A stretch of DNA of 64,000 nt from Mesorhizobium ciceri WSM4083 (GCF_000519305.1 NZ_JAFG01000005.1:314018-378017), one strand, 5' to 3'; shown: positions 1 through 8,461, counted from the stretch's first letter. The notes: generated by a model from the letters alone, not told the origin. Made by a program: numbers and translations.

Positions 1-1212
1 GGCATCGAAACCGGTGGCCGGGAAATCGCCGCCCGGCAGCGGCGCGTTTGCCGTCCACGGCTTGCCGCGTTTGCCGAGAAAACCCTCGATCTTTTCCAAC
101 ATCGATTCCGACAGCCGGCGATAGGTGGTGATCTTGCCGCCAAAAGCATTGACGATCGGGGCAGCGCCCTCGCCGCCGTCGGCCTTGAGCACATAGTCGC
201 GCGTCGCTTCCTGCGCCTTGGAGGCTCCGTCATCATAGAGCGGACGGACGGCCGAATAGGTCCAGACGATGTCCGAGCGCTTGACCGGTTGGGCGAAATA
301 TTCGCTTGCCGCGGCGCAGAGATAATCGATCTCGGTGTCGCTGATCTTCACGTCATGCGGATCGCCGGGATAATCCTGGTCGGTGGTGCCAATCAGGGTG
401 AACTCTTCCTCGTAGGGAATGGCGAAGATGATGCGACCATCCTTGTTCTGGAAGAAATAGGCGCGTGGATCATCGAACTTCCTGGCGATGACAATGTGGC
501 TGCCCTGCACGAGGCGGACATTGTGCACATCGTTGAGGCCGACGACGCCGGAAAGCACATGATCGACCCAGGGTCCGGCGGCATTGACCAGCAAGCGCGC
601 CTTGATTTCCTCGGTCTCGCCGGTCTGCAGGTCCTCGATCTGGATCGTCCACAAGCCGTTTTCGCGGCGCGCGCCGGTCACTTTCGTGCGGGTGCGGACC
701 GTTGCGCCGCGGTCGGCGGCGTCACGTGCGTTCAGCGCCACCAGCCGCGCGTCATTGACCCAGCCATCCGAATATTCGAAGGCCTTCTTGAACAGCGGCT
801 TCAGAGGCTTGCCAGCCGGATCCCTGGCCATGTCCAGCGTCCGGGTCGCCGGCAGCAATTTGCGCCCGCCGATGTGGTCGTAGAGGAAGAGACCGAGCCT
901 GATCAGCCAGGCCGGGCGCAGGCCCTTGGCATAGGGCAGCACGAAGCGCATCGGCCAGATGATGTGCGGCGCGTTCTTCCACAGAACCTCGCGCTCCATC
1001 AGCGCCTCGCGCACCAGGCGGAATTCGTAGAATTCGAGATAGCGAAGGCCGCCATGGATCAATTTGGTCGAGCCCGAGGAGGTCCCGCTGGCGAGGTCAT
1101 TCATCTCGGCGAGAAAGACGGAAAAGCCACGCCCAACGGCATCGCGGGCGATACCGCAGCCATTGATGCCGCCACCAATGACGAAAATGTCACGGATCGG
1201 AGATGCGTCCAC
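1..1212 (-). CDS. glpD: Aerobic glycerol-3-phosphate dehydrogenase, 3' end outside window
   Basis: Membrane-associated flavoprotein that oxidises sn-glycerol-3-phosphate to dihydroxyacetone phosphate and passes electrons to quinone. The first 404 codons are in the window, of the roughly 500 usual for the family. The N-terminus carries the FAD dinucleotide-binding motif VIGGGINGCG (residues 11-20), followed by the family stretch SGTSSGSTKLIHGGLRYLE. The start is a GTG at 1212, chosen because GGAGG (1218-1222) lies six bases upstream and the FAD motif begins about ten residues in. The gene is followed upstream by the DeoR-type repressor gene on the same strand, and a strong promoter with likely operator half-sites precedes it. 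Identification is secure; the C-terminus cannot be seen. Confidence 0.93.
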   Translation of the reverse strand, partial: MDASPIRDIFVIGGGINGCGIARDAVGRGFSVFLAEMNDLASGTSSGSTKLIHGGLRYLEFYEFRLVREALMEREVLWKNAPHIIWPMRFVLPYAKGLRPAWLIRLGLFLYDHIGGRKLLPATRTLDMARDPAGKPLKPLFKKAFEYSDGWVNDARLVALNARDAADRGATVRTRTKVTGARRENGLWTIQIEDLQTGETEEIKARLLVNAAGPWVDHVLSGVVGLNDVHNVRLVQGSHIVIARKFDDPRAYFFQNKDGRIIFAIPYEEEFTLIGTTDQDYPGDPHDVKISDTEIDYLCAAASEYFAQPVKRSDIVWTYSAVRPLYDDGASKAQEATRDYVLKADGGEGAAPIVNAFGGKITTYRRLSESMLEKIEGFLGKRGKPWTANAPLPGGDFPATGFDA

Positions 1213-1271
1213 AAATTCCTCCAACGATTTCGCATTGCACCATTTTTGGCTTTTTACGAAACCGTGTCGGA

Positions 1272-1299
1272 ATTATTTCGAAATGATAACGAATGTCAA
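1272..1299 (-). promoter_or_regulatory. Predicted glpD promoter overlapped by GlpR-like half-sites
   Basis: On the minus strand TTGACA (1294-1299) is separated by 16 bases from AATAAT (1272-1277), a near-consensus housekeeping promoter about 60 bases before glpD. TTTCG/ATTCG motifs repeat through it: CGAAAT at 1279-1284 and again at 1301-1306, and ATTTCGAAAT is itself a palindrome (1275-1284). TTCG-type half-sites are characteristic of DeoR-family GlpR operators, so repression by the adjacent regulator is the natural inference. Confidence 0.6.
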
Positions 1300-1350
1300 A
1301 CGAAATATCACGAGCGCGTGAGGAGGCCGTGATGAAGCCTCTAAAACGCC

Positions 1351-2118
1351 CTAGCTCGCCGATGTTTCGATCAACTGCACTTCGGCTTCCTGGCAGATCT
1401 TGCGCACCGACGGGATGTCGCAGCGGTCGGTGATGAAGGTGTTGACCTGCGACAGGTGGCCGATGCGCACCGGGGCGGTTCGCTCGAATTTGGTCTGGTC
1501 GGAAACCAGGATGACGTGCCTTGCATTGGCGATGATCGCCTGCGCCACCTTGACCTCGCGAAAATCGAAATCGAGCAGAGCGCCGTCATGGTCGATGGCG
1601 GATGCGCCGATCACCGCGTAGTCGACCTTGAACTGCCTGATGAAATCGACTGCCGCCTCGCCGACCACGCCACCATCGGAACCGCGCACGACACCACCGG
1701 CGATCACCACTTCGATCGACGGATATATCCGCATCCTATTGGCAACATTGATGTTATTGGTGATGACCATGAGACCGTTGTGATCGAGCAACGCCTTGCT
1801 TACCGACTCTGTCGTGGTGCCGATGTTGATGAACAGCGAGGCATTGTCGGGGATCAGCCTGGCTGCCGCACGACCGATCGCCTCCTTCTCGTCGGCGGCG
1901 ATCTTGCGTCTCGCCTCATACTCCATGTTTTCGATGCCGGAGGGGTACAGCGCGCCACCATGGATGCGCGAGAGCAGCCGCTGGTCGCACAAATCGTTGA
2001 GGTCCTTGCGTATGGTCTGCGGCGTCACATTGAAGTGGGTGGCCAGGTCATCGACCAGCACGCGGCCATGATCCTTGGCCATCTGGATAATCTCGGCATG
2101 GCGCGGCGACAGATACAT
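1351..2118 (-). CDS. glpR: DeoR-family transcriptional repressor, probable GlpR
   Basis: A 255-residue DeoR-type repressor that probably controls glycerol-3-phosphate use. The N-terminal winged helix-turn-helix contains the family stretch VTPQTIRKDLNDL and RIHGGA (about residues 28-56). It is followed by the sugar-phosphate-binding domain, with the NIGTTTESVSKAL phosphate-binding segment and the C-terminal FDFREVKVAQAII stretch. The ATG at 2118 is preferred because GGGAGG (2126-2131) lies seven bases upstream; a TTG six bases earlier is also open. Its position directly upstream of glpD on the same strand supports the GlpR assignment over other DeoR regulators. The ligand is inferred, not shown. 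Confidence 0.82.
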   Translation of the reverse strand: MYLSPRHAEIIQMAKDHGRVLVDDLATHFNVTPQTIRKDLNDLCDQRLLSRIHGGALYPSGIENMEYEARRKIAADEKEAIGRAAARLIPDNASLFINIGTTTESVSKALLDHNGLMVITNNINVANRMRIYPSIEVVIAGGVVRGSDGGVVGEAAVDFIRQFKVDYAVIGASAIDHDGALLDFDFREVKVAQAIIANARHVILVSDQTKFERTAPVRIGHLSQVNTFITDRCDIPSVRKICQEAEVQLIETSAS

Positions 2119-2130
2119 GGGCAACCTCCC

Positions 2131-2161
2131 GTTTTCGTTTTTCTTGTCTATAGTCGAAAAC
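2131..2161 (-). promoter_or_regulatory. Inverted repeat upstream of glpR, possible autoregulatory operator
   Basis: GTTTTCG (2131-2137) is mirrored by CGAAAAC (2155-2161) with 17 bases between, directly in front of the repressor's ribosome-binding site. The TTTCG/CGAAA half-sites match those before glpD, so one repressor could bind both. This is inference from sequence similarity. Confidence 0.5.
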
Positions 2162-2246
2162 GAAACCGATGAAAAGGCATAAGCCGGCTAATGAAATGCA
2201 TGTGATTGCCAAGGTGAATACGAACGCAAAACCAGATTGTGCCCGA

Positions 2247-3659
2247 TCAATCCATTGCGCGCGCGATTTCCGTGATGACGGTGAAGGCCGTATCAACATC
2301 GGCGGCGGTCGCCTCGAACTGGCCGACCTGGAAGCGGATTGCTATCAGTCCATCGACTTTCGTCTGCGTCAGGTAGATGCGGCCATCGTCGTTGATCGCA
2401 TTGACCAGCCGCAGATTGTGTTCGTCCGCATCAGTGCCAGCTGCAGCCTTGTGCCGGAACGAGAAGAGCGACAGCATCGGCTCGCTGACGATCTCGAAAT
2501 TCGGCTCCCTTGCCAGCCGCGCTGCCAGCCCTTCGCTCCACGCGACATGATTGCGGATCATTGTGCGCAGGCTTTCCAGGCCATGGGCGCGCAGCAGGAA
2601 CCACAATTTCAGCGCGCGGAAGCGCCTGCCAAGCGGCACCGACCATTCGGAATAGTTGATGATGCCGTCGTGACCGTGCGTCTTCAGATAATCCGGCTTG
2701 ATGGCCAGCGTCCTCACATGGCTTTCGGGGTCGCGCAGGAACTGGATCGAGCAGTCGAACTGGGCGCCCAGCCATTTGTGCGGATTGAAGACGATCGAAT
2801 CGGCGCCTTCGACACCGGTCCAGAAATGCCGGTACTCCGGACAGATCATCGCCGATCCGGCCCAGGCGGCATCGACGTGTAGATAGAGCCCATGCCGCCG
2901 CGCCACCTCTGCCACCGCCGCAATGTCGTCGGTGCCGCCGGTGCTGGTGCCGCCGACGCAAGCGATGATGCCGGCCGGCAGCATGCCGGCTTCCCGGTCG
3001 GCGATGATTGCCGCCTCGAGCGCTGCCGTATCCATGGCGCGAAAGCGGCCGGCGACGGGAATGCGCACAAGATTGTCCTCGCCGATGCCTGACACCCAGA
3101 TCGCCCGGTCGATCGAAGTGTGCACCTGATCGGAGGAATAGATGCGCAGCCGCGCCTGCCCTGCCAGGCCTTGCTTGTTGCCTTGCCACTCGAGCGCCCG
3201 CTCGCGCATGGTCAGCACCGCGGCCAGTGTCGCCGATGAGGCCGAATCCTGGATTACGCCCGAAAAACCTTCCGGCAGGCCGAGCGCCTGGCGCATCCAG
3301 TCGACGGTGCGCGTTTCGAGTTCGGTCGCTGCCGGTGACGTCTGCCACAGCATGCATTGCGCGGCCATCGCCGAAACCAGATATTCCGCCACCACCGAGA
3401 CCGGCGCCGCATTGGCCGGGAAATAGGCGAAGAAGCGCGGATGCTGCCAATGCGTCATTCCCGGCAGGATCTTCTCTTCGAAGTCGGCGAAGATCCGGTC
3501 CATCGGTTCGGCGTCTTCGGGCGGCGACGCCTCTATGCCTCGGAAAATTTCGCCAGGCTCGACCAGCGGCCGCACCGGCCGCTCGCGCAGCGTATTGCGG
3601 TAGTCGGCGCCCCAGTCGGCGGCGCGCCGCGACCATTGCCGGAACTCATCGTTGTTCAT
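2247..3659 (-). CDS. Group II PLP-dependent amino acid decarboxylase
   Basis: A 470-residue pyridoxal-phosphate enzyme of the aromatic-L-amino-acid/glutamate decarboxylase family (fold type I). The Schiff-base lysine is in NPHKWLG (Lys about residue 295) and the aspartate that pairs with the pyridine nitrogen is in HVDAAWAGSA (Asp about 263); both are intact. The N-terminal helical region and the DSASSATLAAVL segment are typical of aromatic decarboxylases. The ATG at 3659 is chosen because GGGAGGACAGG directly precedes it; a longer frame starts 12 codons upstream without such a site. The substrate (tryptophan, tyrosine, phenylalanine or another amino acid) cannot be read from the sequence. 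It stands alone, pointing the same way as its neighbours. Confidence 0.88.
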   Translation of the reverse strand: MNNDEFRQWSRRAADWGADYRNTLRERPVRPLVEPGEIFRGIEASPPEDAEPMDRIFADFEEKILPGMTHWQHPRFFAYFPANAAPVSVVAEYLVSAMAAQCMLWQTSPAATELETRTVDWMRQALGLPEGFSGVIQDSASSATLAAVLTMRERALEWQGNKQGLAGQARLRIYSSDQVHTSIDRAIWVSGIGEDNLVRIPVAGRFRAMDTAALEAAIIADREAGMLPAGIIACVGGTSTGGTDDIAAVAEVARRHGLYLHVDAAWAGSAMICPEYRHFWTGVEGADSIVFNPHKWLGAQFDCSIQFLRDPESHVRTLAIKPDYLKTHGHDGIINYSEWSVPLGRRFRALKLWFLLRAHGLESLRTMIRNHVAWSEGLAARLAREPNFEIVSEPMLSLFSFRHKAAAGTDADEHNLRLVNAINDDGRIYLTQTKVDGLIAIRFQVGQFEATAADVDTAFTVITEIARAMD

Positions 3660-3760
3660 CCTGTCCTCCCGACATGATCGACCGCGGCCATCCATCGCGG
3701 CTGGTCTCTTTATTAATTAACGCGTGAAATAGATGCAACCGGCAATGGATGCCGCACGCC

Positions 3761-4492
3761 TCAGCCAGGGAAATCCGGCAGGCTGGCAAAGGCGGTCTTC
3801 AGCGCATTCGACCAGCCGTCGGAGATCGTACGGTAATATTGGTCATCCTGGCCGATCCGCTTCTTCAATCCGACCTTGAAGGCGTCCTTCTCCAGGAAGA
3901 GCAGGTCGAGCGGCAAGCCGACGGACAGGTTCGACTTCAACGTCGAATCGAAGGACACCAATAGCAGCTTCACCGTCTCGGCCAGACTCATCGTCCTTTC
4001 GTAGGCGCGGATGATGATCGGCTTGCCGTATTTGGTCTCGCCGATCTGGAAAAACGGCGTGTCGTCGGTCGATTCAATGAAATTGCCTTCGGGATAGATC
4101 ATGAACAGGCGCGGCTCGCTGCCCTTGATCTGACCGCCGAGGATGAAGGACGCATTGAAATAGGAATCCGCCTTTTCGCCAGCGGGTGACGAATTGGCGA
4201 TGACCTCTTTGACCGTGTCGCCAACAATGCGGACCGTTTGGTACATCGACGGCGTTTCGAGCAGCGTGGAATGTCTTTCGGAGATCGCCTTGGTGCGCTC
4301 GTCAAGCAGGCTGACCACGGCCTGCGTCGTCGCCAGATTGCCCGCCGACATCAAAACGATGACGCGCTCGCCCGGCTCTTCCCAGACATGCATCTTGCGA
4401 AAGGTGGAGATGGAATCCATGCCTGCATTGGTGCGCGTGTCCGACATGAACACGAGCCCGCGGTCGATCTTCAGGCCAACGCAATAGGTCAT
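3761..4492 (-). CDS. Anbu-type (ancestral beta subunit) proteasome-like peptidase
   Basis: A 243-residue N-terminal-nucleophile hydrolase related to HslV and proteasome beta subunits. The protein begins MTYCVGLKIDRGLVFMSDTR, so removal of the initiator Met would expose Thr as the catalytic N-terminus, followed by the SDTRTNAG stretch diagnostic of Anbu. Anbu proteins form self-assembled helical or ring particles; no dedicated unfoldase partner or substrate is firmly established. It is the last of four same-strand genes (ATP-grasp, alpha-E, transglutaminase-like, Anbu), the association described for this family. A GCAATTCC/GGAATTGC palindromic repeat sits just upstream. Confidence 0.88.
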   Translation of the reverse strand: MTYCVGLKIDRGLVFMSDTRTNAGMDSISTFRKMHVWEEPGERVIVLMSAGNLATTQAVVSLLDERTKAISERHSTLLETPSMYQTVRIVGDTVKEVIANSSPAGEKADSYFNASFILGGQIKGSEPRLFMIYPEGNFIESTDDTPFFQIGETKYGKPIIIRAYERTMSLAETVKLLLVSFDSTLKSNLSVGLPLDLLFLEKDAFKVGLKKRIGQDDQYYRTISDGWSNALKTAFASLPDFPG

Positions 4493-4502
4493 GGAATCTC
4501 TT

Positions 4503-4575
4503 CTAGAGCAATTCCAGGAAAAGTGTGAAGCGGTTTTCCGTCCGGAATTGCGTTAAAACAAGGGGATAGAGCGGT
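4503..4575. repeat. Rhizobial intergenic palindrome (AGAGCAATTCC type)
   Basis: GCAATTCC (4508-4515) pairs with GGAATTGC (4544-4551), and inside it GGAAAA (4517-4522) pairs with TTTTCC (4534-4539). I recognise the AGAGCAATTCCAGGAAAA layout as a dispersed palindrome common in rhizobial genomes. It occupies the gap between the transglutaminase-like gene and the Anbu gene and would fold into a hairpin in their mRNA. Confidence 0.7.
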
Positions 4576-4624
4576 TCTTCGTTTCCTTGAAACGATGAAT
4601 CGCTCGGCAGCAATCTTGCGAGGA

Positions 4625-5419
4625 TTACTGCTCCACCGTGACGGTGACCGCAAGCTGTTCTTCCGCCTGTCCCAGCCGAATTCCCGACACCGGCGTGGCG
4701 TCGCGGTAATCGCGGCCCGTCGCCACCTTTACATAGCGCTCGTCGGGCGAGATGCCATTGGCGGCATCGAAGGCAACCCAGCCGAGACCCGAAACATGCG
4801 CTTCGGCCCAGGCATGGCTGGCCGCCTGCTCGACCGTGGCATCCAGCATCAGATAGCCGCTGACATAGCGGGCCGGAAAACCCATGGCGCGGGCGGCGGC
4901 GGCAAAGATATGGGTATGATCCTGGCAGACCCCGGTTTTCAGCGCCAAGGCTTCCTCCGCCGGCGTCGTCGCATTGGTGGTGCCGGGCGTGTAGACAACG
5001 CGCTCGCCGATGACAGCCATCAGCCGGTGCAGCCTTTCAATGTCGCTGCCCTTGCCAACCGATGCGGCGAGTTCGCGAACACCGCTGCCGATCGTCGTCA
5101 AGGGTGTCTCATGGCTGTACAGCCAGAGCGGCGTAAAGCCCTGGTGTGGCCCCGAGACACCCGCGGTGTCGCGCGTCACCACCTCGCCCGACGCCTCCAC
5201 CGTGATGAAGTCGCGCTCGCCCTCGACGCTCAACAGCCTTGTGTCGTTGCCGAAATGGTCGACGAAGCGGACCTCTTCGCGCGCGCCTTCGATCGCCAGA
5301 GCCCAGGACAGAACGGTCTGCGTCGACCCGCTGACCGGAAGCAGCCGCAGCCGCTGCAACAGATAGTGCACCGGCGCATCGTAGCGATATTCGGTCCGAT
5401 GGGTGATCTTCAGCCGCAT
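4625..5419 (-). CDS. Transglutaminase-like cysteine protease
   Basis: A 264-residue protein of the bacterial transglutaminase-like superfamily (COG1305). The N-terminal domain starts MRLKITHRTEYRYDAPV, typical of the family's beta-sandwich extension. The papain-like core has all catalytic residues: Cys165 in TGVCQDHTH, His202 in SHAWAEAH and Asp218 in AFDAANG. Such proteins are usually peptidases, not crosslinkers. The ATG at 5419 is used because homologous-looking sequence begins exactly there; the longer open frame upstream runs through a repeat. It sits between the alpha-E and Anbu genes, matching the conserved neighbourhood. Confidence 0.87.
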   Translation of the reverse strand: MRLKITHRTEYRYDAPVHYLLQRLRLLPVSGSTQTVLSWALAIEGAREEVRFVDHFGNDTRLLSVEGERDFITVEASGEVVTRDTAGVSGPHQGFTPLWLYSHETPLTTIGSGVRELAASVGKGSDIERLHRLMAVIGERVVYTPGTTNATTPAEEALALKTGVCQDHTHIFAAAARAMGFPARYVSGYLMLDATVEQAASHAWAEAHVSGLGWVAFDAANGISPDERYVKVATGRDYRDATPVSGIRLGQAEEQLAVTVTVEQ

Positions 5420-5436
5420 GCTTCTATTCCGTTTGT

Positions 5437-5506
5437 GAGCACGATCTCCGGATAAACGGTTTCGTTTGTCTGAGAAAACCGGCTCCCATCTTTCGGGACC
5501 ATGCTC
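5437..5506. repeat. Rhizobial palindrome with GAGCAYGRTC-type ends
   Basis: The ends GAGCACGATC (5437-5446) and its near mirror GGACCATGCTC (5496-5506) bracket a 70-base element with an internal AAACGGTTTCG / GAAAACCGGC region. It resembles a degenerate copy of a dispersed palindrome common in rhizobia. It fills the gap between the alpha-E and transglutaminase genes and touches the alpha-E stop codon at 5505. Confidence 0.6.
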
Positions 5507-6446
5507 AATTGAACCGATAATCTTGTGCGATCTCTTCGCCCAGCTTGGTGTTGTCGCGAATGAAATTGGCCAGGAATTCATGCAGCCCGGCGTCGAATAT
5601 GCCCTTGATCGACCCGGCTCTCAGCATTGTCTGCGTCTTCTCGGCCGTTGCGTGGCAGGCATGGCGCTCGCCGTAATCGTCGCCGAGGAATTTCAGATGC
5701 TCCGACAGGAAGCGATAGCAGAACATCAGCGAACGCGGCATGCGGACATTGAGGATCAGATAGTCGGCAATGTTGGTCGGCTTGTAATCAGCATCGTAGA
5801 CCCAACGGTAGGAGCGATGCGCCGAGACCGAACGCAGGATCGATTCCCACTGATAATTGTCGAGCGTCGAGCCGACCCAGGAGATCGATGGCAGCAGCAC
5901 ATAATATTTCACGTCGAGGATGCGCGCCGTGTTGTCGGCGCGCTCGACATAGGTGCCGAGCTGCGAGAAGTCGAAGATCTCGTTGCGCAGCATGGTGCCG
6001 TAGAACGAGCCGCGGATCAGCGCCGTCTCGCGCTTGATCGCGTCGAGCACGCTGGGCAGGTCGCGCTCGTCGATCGGCTTGGCCAGCATCCGCTTCAGCG
6101 ACATCCAGGCTTCGTTGATGCTTTCCCAGGTTTCGCGCGTCAGCGCAGTGCGCACCATGCGCGCATTGTTACGGGCCGTCTCGATCGACGCCATCGTGCT
6201 CGATGGGTTCGACGTGTCGCGCAACAGGAAGTCGGCGACATTGGCGGCGGTATAGTCAGAATATTTCTGGCTGAAGGTGACGTCGGAACCAGCGCTGAGC
6301 AGCACCGAATTCCACTCTTCCGAGGCGCTCTGGGTACGAGTCAGCGCCATGCGCAAACCGGCATCGACCAAGCGCGCCATGTTCTCCGCCCGCTCGATAT
6401 AGCGATTCATCCAATAGAGCCCGTTGGCGGTGCGGCCTAAAAGCAT
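5505..6446 (-). CDS. Alpha-E (alpha-helical, DUF403/COG2307) domain protein
   Basis: A 313-residue protein beginning MLLGRTANGLYWMNRYIERA, the hallmark of the alpha-E superfamily. The whole protein reads as alpha-helical with conserved RAEN and ERADNTAR segments. Alpha-E proteins almost always accompany a circularly permuted ATP-grasp and a transglutaminase-like protease; they are thought to help a peptide or amide ligation, but no biochemical role is settled. The ATG at 6446 has GGAGCAAG about seven bases upstream. The ATP-grasp gene lies 91 bases upstream on the same strand. Confidence 0.87.
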   Translation of the reverse strand: MLLGRTANGLYWMNRYIERAENMARLVDAGLRMALTRTQSASEEWNSVLLSAGSDVTFSQKYSDYTAANVADFLLRDTSNPSSTMASIETARNNARMVRTALTRETWESINEAWMSLKRMLAKPIDERDLPSVLDAIKRETALIRGSFYGTMLRNEIFDFSQLGTYVERADNTARILDVKYYVLLPSISWVGSTLDNYQWESILRSVSAHRSYRWVYDADYKPTNIADYLILNVRMPRSLMFCYRFLSEHLKFLGDDYGERHACHATAEKTQTMLRAGSIKGIFDAGLHEFLANFIRDNTKLGEEIAQDYRFN

Positions 6447-6467
6447 ATCAGCTTGCTCCGGTGTCGA

Positions 6468-6494
6468 GCGAATAGCGAGTAGCGAGTAGCGAAT
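6468..6494. repeat. Short tandem repeat, 7-bp unit AGCGA(A/G)T
   Basis: Between the ATP-grasp and alpha-E genes about four copies of a 7-base unit AGCGAAT/AGCGAGT stand head to tail. The unit length would allow copy-number change by slippage. It lies about 20 bases upstream of the alpha-E start codon, so it could alter spacing in the leader. Confidence 0.6.
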
Positions 6495-6537
6495 AAGGAA
6501 GGAGGCGTCTCATGATTGCTGCGTCCCCCTGCTCGTT

Positions 6538-7950
6538 TCAATCATCCAACACCCAAGTGTCTTTTGTCCCGCCGCCCTGCGACGAGTTCACAACCAGCGA
6601 ACCCTCCTTCAGCGCGACGCGGGTCAGCCCGCCGGGCACGATCTGGATGCGGTCAGAGACCAGCACATAGGGCCTGAGATCGACATGGCGCGGCGCCAAC
6701 CCTTTTTCCGTCAGGATCGGGCATGTCGACAGCGCCAGCGTCGGCTGGGCGATATAATTCGAGGGTTTTGCCTGGAGCTTCTTGGCAAACGTCTCGCATT
6801 CCTTCTTGGTTGCCGCCGGCCCGACCAGCATGCCATAGCCGCCGGAACCGTGCACTTCCTTGATCACCAGCTCGTCGATGTGCTCGAGCACGTATTTCAG
6901 GCTGTCCGGCTCCGAGCAGCGCCAGGTCGGAATGTTGCCCAGGATCGCCTTGCGTCCGGTGTAGAATTCGATGATCTCGGGCATGTAGGAATAGATCGCC
7001 TTGTCGTCGGCGATGCCGGTGCCAGGCGCATTGGCGATGGTGATGTTGCCGGCGCGATAGACATCCATGATGCCGGGTATGCCAAGTGCGGAGTCCGGCC
7101 GGAAGGTCAGCGGGTCCAGATAAGAATCGTCGACGCGCCGGTAGAGCACATCGATCTGCTTGTAGCCTTCGGTCGTGCGCATCGCAACATGGCCGTCGAC
7201 CACGCGCAAATCCTGGCCTTCGACCAGCTGCACGCCCATCTGGTCGGCGAGGAAGGCGTGTTCGAAATAGGCGGAGTTGAAACTGCCGGGCGTCAGCACC
7301 GCAATGGTCGGCGCACCTTTGGTGCTTTGCGGCCGCACCGCCGCCAGCGACTGGCGCAGAAGCTGCGGGTAGTTTTCCACCGGCCGCACCTTGATCTTCT
7401 GGAACAGCTCGGGGAACAGCTGCATCATCGTCTCGCGGTTCTCCAGCATGTAGGAGACGCCCGACGGCGTGCGCGCATTGTCCTCCAGCACGTAGAATTC
7501 GTCCTCCGAGATGCGGACGATGTCGACGCCGATGATGTGGGTGTAGACGCCGGCCGGCGGCCTGACCCCGATCATCTCCGGCAGGAAGGCCTCGTTCCTG
7601 GCGATCAATTCCCTGGGGACGCGCCCTGCGCGCAGGATTTCCTGGCGATGGTAGATGTCGTCGAGGAAGGCGTTCAGCGCCTGCACGCGTTGCTCGATGC
7701 CTTGCGTGAGGCGGCGCCATTCATTGCCTGAAATGATGCGGGGAACGATGTCGAACGGGATCAGCCGTTCGGAGGCTTCCTGCTCGCCATAAACGGCGAA
7801 GGTGATACCTGTCTTGCGGAAGACGCGTTCGGCGTCCTGCATCTTCTCGGTCAACCTGGCTGGGTCCTGCTCCTTCAGCCAGCGATCATAAGCCGAATAT
7901 GGTCTTCTCAATCCGGAGACTTCCGGAAGCATTTCATCGAACGCTGCCAA
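6538..7950 (-). CDS. Circularly permuted type 2 ATP-grasp protein (COG2308)
   Basis: About 470 residues of the DUF404/DUF407 circularly permuted ATP-grasp family, a predicted carboxylate-amine or peptide ligase. Recognisable stretches are EMIGVRPPAGVYTHIIGVD, DNARTPSGVSYMLENR, the SGGYGM glycine-rich loop in VIKEVHGSGGYGMLVGP, and a C-terminal RPYVLVSDRIQIVPGGLTRVA. I place the start at a TTG (7948-7950), because AGGGGAG (7958-7964) is seven bases upstream; an ATG at 7956 is in frame but its Shine-Dalgarno would be one base away. It is the first gene of the ligase/alpha-E/protease/Anbu set. Substrates are unknown for the family. Confidence 0.87.
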   Translation of the reverse strand: MAAFDEMLPEVSGLRRPYSAYDRWLKEQDPARLTEKMQDAERVFRKTGITFAVYGEQEASERLIPFDIVPRIISGNEWRRLTQGIEQRVQALNAFLDDIYHRQEILRAGRVPRELIARNEAFLPEMIGVRPPAGVYTHIIGVDIVRISEDEFYVLEDNARTPSGVSYMLENRETMMQLFPELFQKIKVRPVENYPQLLRQSLAAVRPQSTKGAPTIAVLTPGSFNSAYFEHAFLADQMGVQLVEGQDLRVVDGHVAMRTTEGYKQIDVLYRRVDDSYLDPLTFRPDSALGIPGIMDVYRAGNITIANAPGTGIADDKAIYSYMPEIIEFYTGRKAILGNIPTWRCSEPDSLKYVLEHIDELVIKEVHGSGGYGMLVGPAATKKECETFAKKLQAKPSNYIAQPTLALSTCPILTEKGLAPRHVDLRPYVLVSDRIQIVPGGLTRVALKEGSLVVNSSQGGGTKDTWVLDD

Positions 7951-8121
7951 TCGCATACTCCCCTGTGACGCCATTTCACTGGCGTCGCCGGAGAAAATCA
8001 AGCGCAATCGGTGATTTGGGAGATACGGGCGGTCAGTATGTTGCGCCTGCCTAAAATTGAGGCAGCTGAAATATGACCTTGATCAGCCTTTGCCTCGTGC
8101 CCGGGCAAATGCGTTTACCAG

Positions 8122-8358
8122 CTAGAAAGCGCGAAAAGTGACGACGGTGAACGTGTCCTTGATGCCGGGGAGAATCTGCACCTTTTCGTTGACGAAATGG
8201 CCGACGTCTTCCTCGTCGTCGACATAGAATTTGGCGAGCAGATCGTAGTTGCCGGCGGTGGAGTAGATTTCCGAGGCGATCTCGGCATCGGCAAGCGCGC
8301 TGGCAACCTCATAGGATTTGCCGAGTTCGCATTTTATCTGCACGAAAAACGCCTTCAT
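8122..8358 (-). CDS. Stand-alone Lrp/AsnC ligand-binding (RAM) domain protein
   Basis: A 78-residue protein equal to the C-terminal effector domain of Lrp/AsnC regulators, without any helix-turn-helix. Typical features are the first strand AFFVQIKCELGKSYEVASAL, the central NYDLLAKFYVDD and the end LPGIKDTFTVVTF. Stand-alone RAM proteins form ring-like oligomers and bind amino acids; what they signal to is mostly unknown. It has its own minus-strand unit, transcribed away from the gene at 8624. Confidence 0.85.
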   Translation of the reverse strand: MKAFFVQIKCELGKSYEVASALADAEIASEIYSTAGNYDLLAKFYVDDEEDVGHFVNEKVQILPGIKDTFTVVTFRAF

Positions 8359-8443
8359 GGCTTCGTCCCGCTAAACGTCCAAGTCCAGCGGCCCTTCTGG
8401 CAGACTGGAGGCAGGCTTTCAAGCGCTGGAATCCGTACTTAGC

Positions 8444-8461
8444 CGGCCCAGGCCTGGGCCG
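8444..8461. repeat. 18-bp perfect palindrome
   Basis: CGGCCCAGGCCTGGGCCG is fully self-complementary and lies in the 265-base gap between the RAM-domain gene and the DUF4864 gene. There is no T-run beside it, so a terminator is unlikely; an operator or simple hairpin is possible. Confidence 0.4.
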
